Assembly (NCBI GenBank): GCA_013398955.1
Contig: VWPU01004915.1
Location: forward strand, 248,001-312,000
Source: Callaeas wilsoni
Taxonomy: Eukaryota; Chordata; Aves; Passeriformes; Callaeidae
Direction: 5' to 3'
DNA: 64,000 nucleotides
A program made the position numbers and the translations under genes. The notes under the pieces are model-generated. The model was not told the DNA's origin, did not search any database, and saw nothing but the letters and a program-made list of their open reading frames with translations. Numbering within the stretch: position 1 is the first letter of the stretch; each line of letters begins with the position of its first letter. This document shows positions 61,213 to 64,000 of this stretch, in pieces.

Positions 61213-64000
61213 TGTCTACTTTCTGAAGTACCAGATGGAGAAAAGGAATGTGATAGAGACTAGGAAAAGTATTTTAGACACTCCCATTCCAGTGCTGCAA
61301 CTCAGGCAGGGGAAGGCGCAAGTATTTGAAGAGAAACTGTCAAACAAGCAAGAAGGAAGAAGGAGGGTTTCCTCTATGCAAAGTATGTCAAAGTACATTT
61401 CACACTCTCCTTGCCCAGGCATCAACAGAAGATCCTGAGTAGAAAAGAAGATAGGAGGAATACTGCATGTGATAGTAGAATTTGAGAAGCTATTTTGTAC
61501 TCCTTTCAAGTTGTTTTAATCATCAAGTTTTGTCATCATTTTTCTGTTCTACCATTTGGAGCAGAAGAAAAGAGGTTTATGTTGTCTTAGTACAAGACGA
61601 TTCACTGTCAAACACTACTAAAAACAGCATGCTGGGTTAGAGTACTGAAAGAGAAAAGACTTTCCAATTATCAGATGAAAAGGAGTAAGCTGGATCTGCA
61701 GATTCTTTAGTGAAGGAAAGAGAAACAAATTAGTGGCATCAAAACAGAGCATTTTGGCTTACGCAAGTTTATTTTGGTATGATGGACCAAATAAAAGGAG
61801 ACTCAGATGAAAAAGAAGCAGCAACTAGAATGGTATTGAATAAAATTCAATGGAGACATTTTCAAATTGCAGAACAAATTCTTCAGGCATGGGAAAAAGA
61901 GAAATTACTTCAGCCAAACAGAAGTGTGTTCCGTTTTCAAATACCATGGCTTGACTTTGTCTCTTATATGACATTTCTTCACATATTGTGCTTCAAAACA
62001 TTTTATTGAAATGATAGGTAAAGTGTTTTATAGATGGTTTTCTCCTGCATTTACAAAGGAACAGACATGTTCATCTGCTATTATTTATTTATATTTAATG
62101 AGTTATACTGAAGGTTTTGAACCAAAATGCAATTAAAGCTGCAGAAGATGCTGAGGTGGCTCTTTGTGTAGTAGCCAGAAGACATTTATGTCCTGATCAA
62201 TCTTTTTTTTCTTTTTAGTTTTGAATTGTAGCAAGTTTTATTTTTTTATGTTGTTATATAAGCTGAATGTGTTACTTTGTTTTTCAGTCTGCATGCAGTG
62301 CAATTCATTTTTAGGACTGTTCTTAGATATAAATATCCAAATGCTGGTTAATCCTTGCAGTAGTTTTATAGGGTGGGAAGGATGTCACTTGTCCAAATCA
62401 CAGCACCTTCAATAAGATGAATATTCTTCCTTTGCCTGTTTTGGTTCTGGATTTTAAATTACATGTCCATCTCCAGGATGCTTTCCCAGATGTTGCAAAA
62501 GTAAACAGAGGTTCTCCATCATGTGTCTGCAGTGCTGTGGAAGTGCACAGGTGCCTCACAGAACCCTCCTGTCTGACACTGCCCATTTAAGAATCTGCCT
62601 GATTGTCAGGGGCTGTAAAGGTGGTTTGTTTCTTACTATCAAGCAATTAAAACTCAGCTTTTATGTTAGAGGGTTAATGCTTCTTATTTCTCTGAAGTGG
62701 TGTGGGGGACAAATTGATCAGGTGAATAAGTGAAGTGAATGAATGTAACTCGCCGGTTTGCATATGACCATTGGAGAAAACAACAGAGCTTTTGATTCTG
62801 AGGGCGTGAGGGAACTCTATCTCTGCCCTGAGAATTTAATAGCATATATCCTAAAAGAAGGAGGTATCTGTAATTCAGGAGGGTGCTAGCATAGCCTAAT
62901 GATAAACTGGACAGACTGGTGGGCATTCAGTTCTTCTGCCTTAGAAGAAAGGTGTGATTATTTTGTTGTGCTACTACAGCAATAGCAGGGCAAAAGGGAA
63001 CTTGAGTCTCAGCCAGCATTTCTCTTCTGCCTACCATTTATCCTCCTGCAGAAGTAACCGCTCCATCATTTCACAACCCAAGCAGAGGGAGGCAAGCAGG
63101 CTCCTTTGTGCTGCTCAGCCAAGAACAGCCTGACCTTGAGAGGCTGATGAAGTCAAATATCACTGCAGTGTCAAAGCTAACATGTCATTTGACCTTGAGT
63201 GTCAACTTGATGCAAAAGAAATGTGACTGGAGTGACCCTGGAGCAGTAGTTGGCTGTCACCAATGCAAATGTGCTGGTCCCCTTGAGAGCTGCAGCCTGA
63301 AAGAACTGCTAATTCAGAGAGTATTATGGGAAGTTCTCATAGGCTAGAACTGAAGCCTTGCCCAACTGTGGTTTAAAAAAAGCAAATGATCAGAAAAACT
63401 CCCGTGTTCCTCATATGATTGCTGAGATGAACTGGTGAGTAGAAAGGGCATTCAGCAGGAAAAAAAAAAAGCACATGGAGAGACTTCTATCGTTTGTTTT
63501 TCCATAAAAAGGGCATCTGCATGCAGCAGAAAGTCGCTTACACAACTAAACAGAGTGAGAATAAATTCGTCTCCATCCACTGGAAAATGGAGAAATAATG
63601 GGGGAAATTGTGGAGCAAAACTGTGTCATGCTAGGGACTGAGACAGAAAAACGCCCATTTATAAAAACAGGGTGGCTTTCCCCTTGCTAGAGGATTGTCC
63701 AGCCCCATTGTCCTGTAAGATCCATTGCTTCCCATGGCTCATTAATCTCAAATGGAAACTGTTAGTTATTAGTAATTTTCAGAGATTCCATTTCCTTTTC
63801 TCGGTTTTGTGTGGCTCCTGTCTGTCATTATCCTCAATAGTATCAGCCTTAGATTTCCTAGGGGTGCTTTTTCTCTCTCTTCACTTCACTCTTGGTGGGG
63901 GAGGTGGCATTGGTCAGAATTTCTGTTGTGAAGCATCTGGTACCAGGCACCCACATCGTGCTCTTTAAAGACTGAGAAGATGGTACGCTCCAACAAAATA
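61213..64000. other. Unassigned non-coding sequence
   Basis: AT-rich. A plus frame open from 61734 to 62009 with a true ATG at 61779 is discussed as a weak candidate. Nothing else recognised up to the window end. Confidence 0.5.

Overview
The window looks like vertebrate, most likely avian, non-coding DNA. The main evidence is a set of about ten truncated CR1 LINE fragments. Several carry the bird-type CR1 3' end (a GGTTGGAAGGGACC-like segment followed by an ATTCTATGATTCT tail), and there is no sign of mammalian L1 or Alu. Bird is an inference: a crocodilian or turtle is possible, but the sparse repeats, the CR1 3'-end type and the solo LTRs fit a bird better. I found no protein-coding exon, tRNA, rRNA, CRISPR array or bacterial-type operon that I can defend. 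The window reads as an intergenic stretch or the inside of a large intron.

Layout. 1-12.8 kb: unique AT-rich sequence with a well-delimited solo LTR (1940-2508, TG...CA ends, perfect 6-bp target duplication), a CR1 reverse-transcriptase-region fragment (about 2.66-3.16 kb), a MIR-like scrap, an old CR1/L3-like fragment (about 6.3-6.5 kb) and an LTR-like block in reverse orientation (about 7.5-8.4 kb). 12.8-28.1 kb: a long AAGAG microsatellite, four CR1 fragments (one with an internal deletion), a GATA/GACA microsatellite and a TA/TATG microsatellite. 28.1-31.7 kb is the most structured part. It starts with a GGAAT-based satellite domain whose core is six identical 64-bp units. After about 1 kb of unique sequence comes a diverged family of roughly 175-bp repeats arranged in two oppositely oriented arms around 30.82-30.86 kb, then a CR1 endonuclease-region fragment. 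31.7-64 kb: mostly unique AT-rich sequence with a CR1 RT fragment that keeps its FADDTK-encoding box, a second LTR-like element (about 49.14-49.64 kb) and two CR1 3' ends.

Nine of the ten CR1 pieces lie on the minus strand. LINEs inside genes tend to be kept antisense to the host gene, so this weakly suggests the window is an intron of a plus-strand gene. No element here appears able to move: all LINE copies are truncated or broken and the LTRs are solitary. The points most worth following up are the 64-bp homogenised array within the GGAAT domain and the unclassified inverted ~175-bp repeat family.
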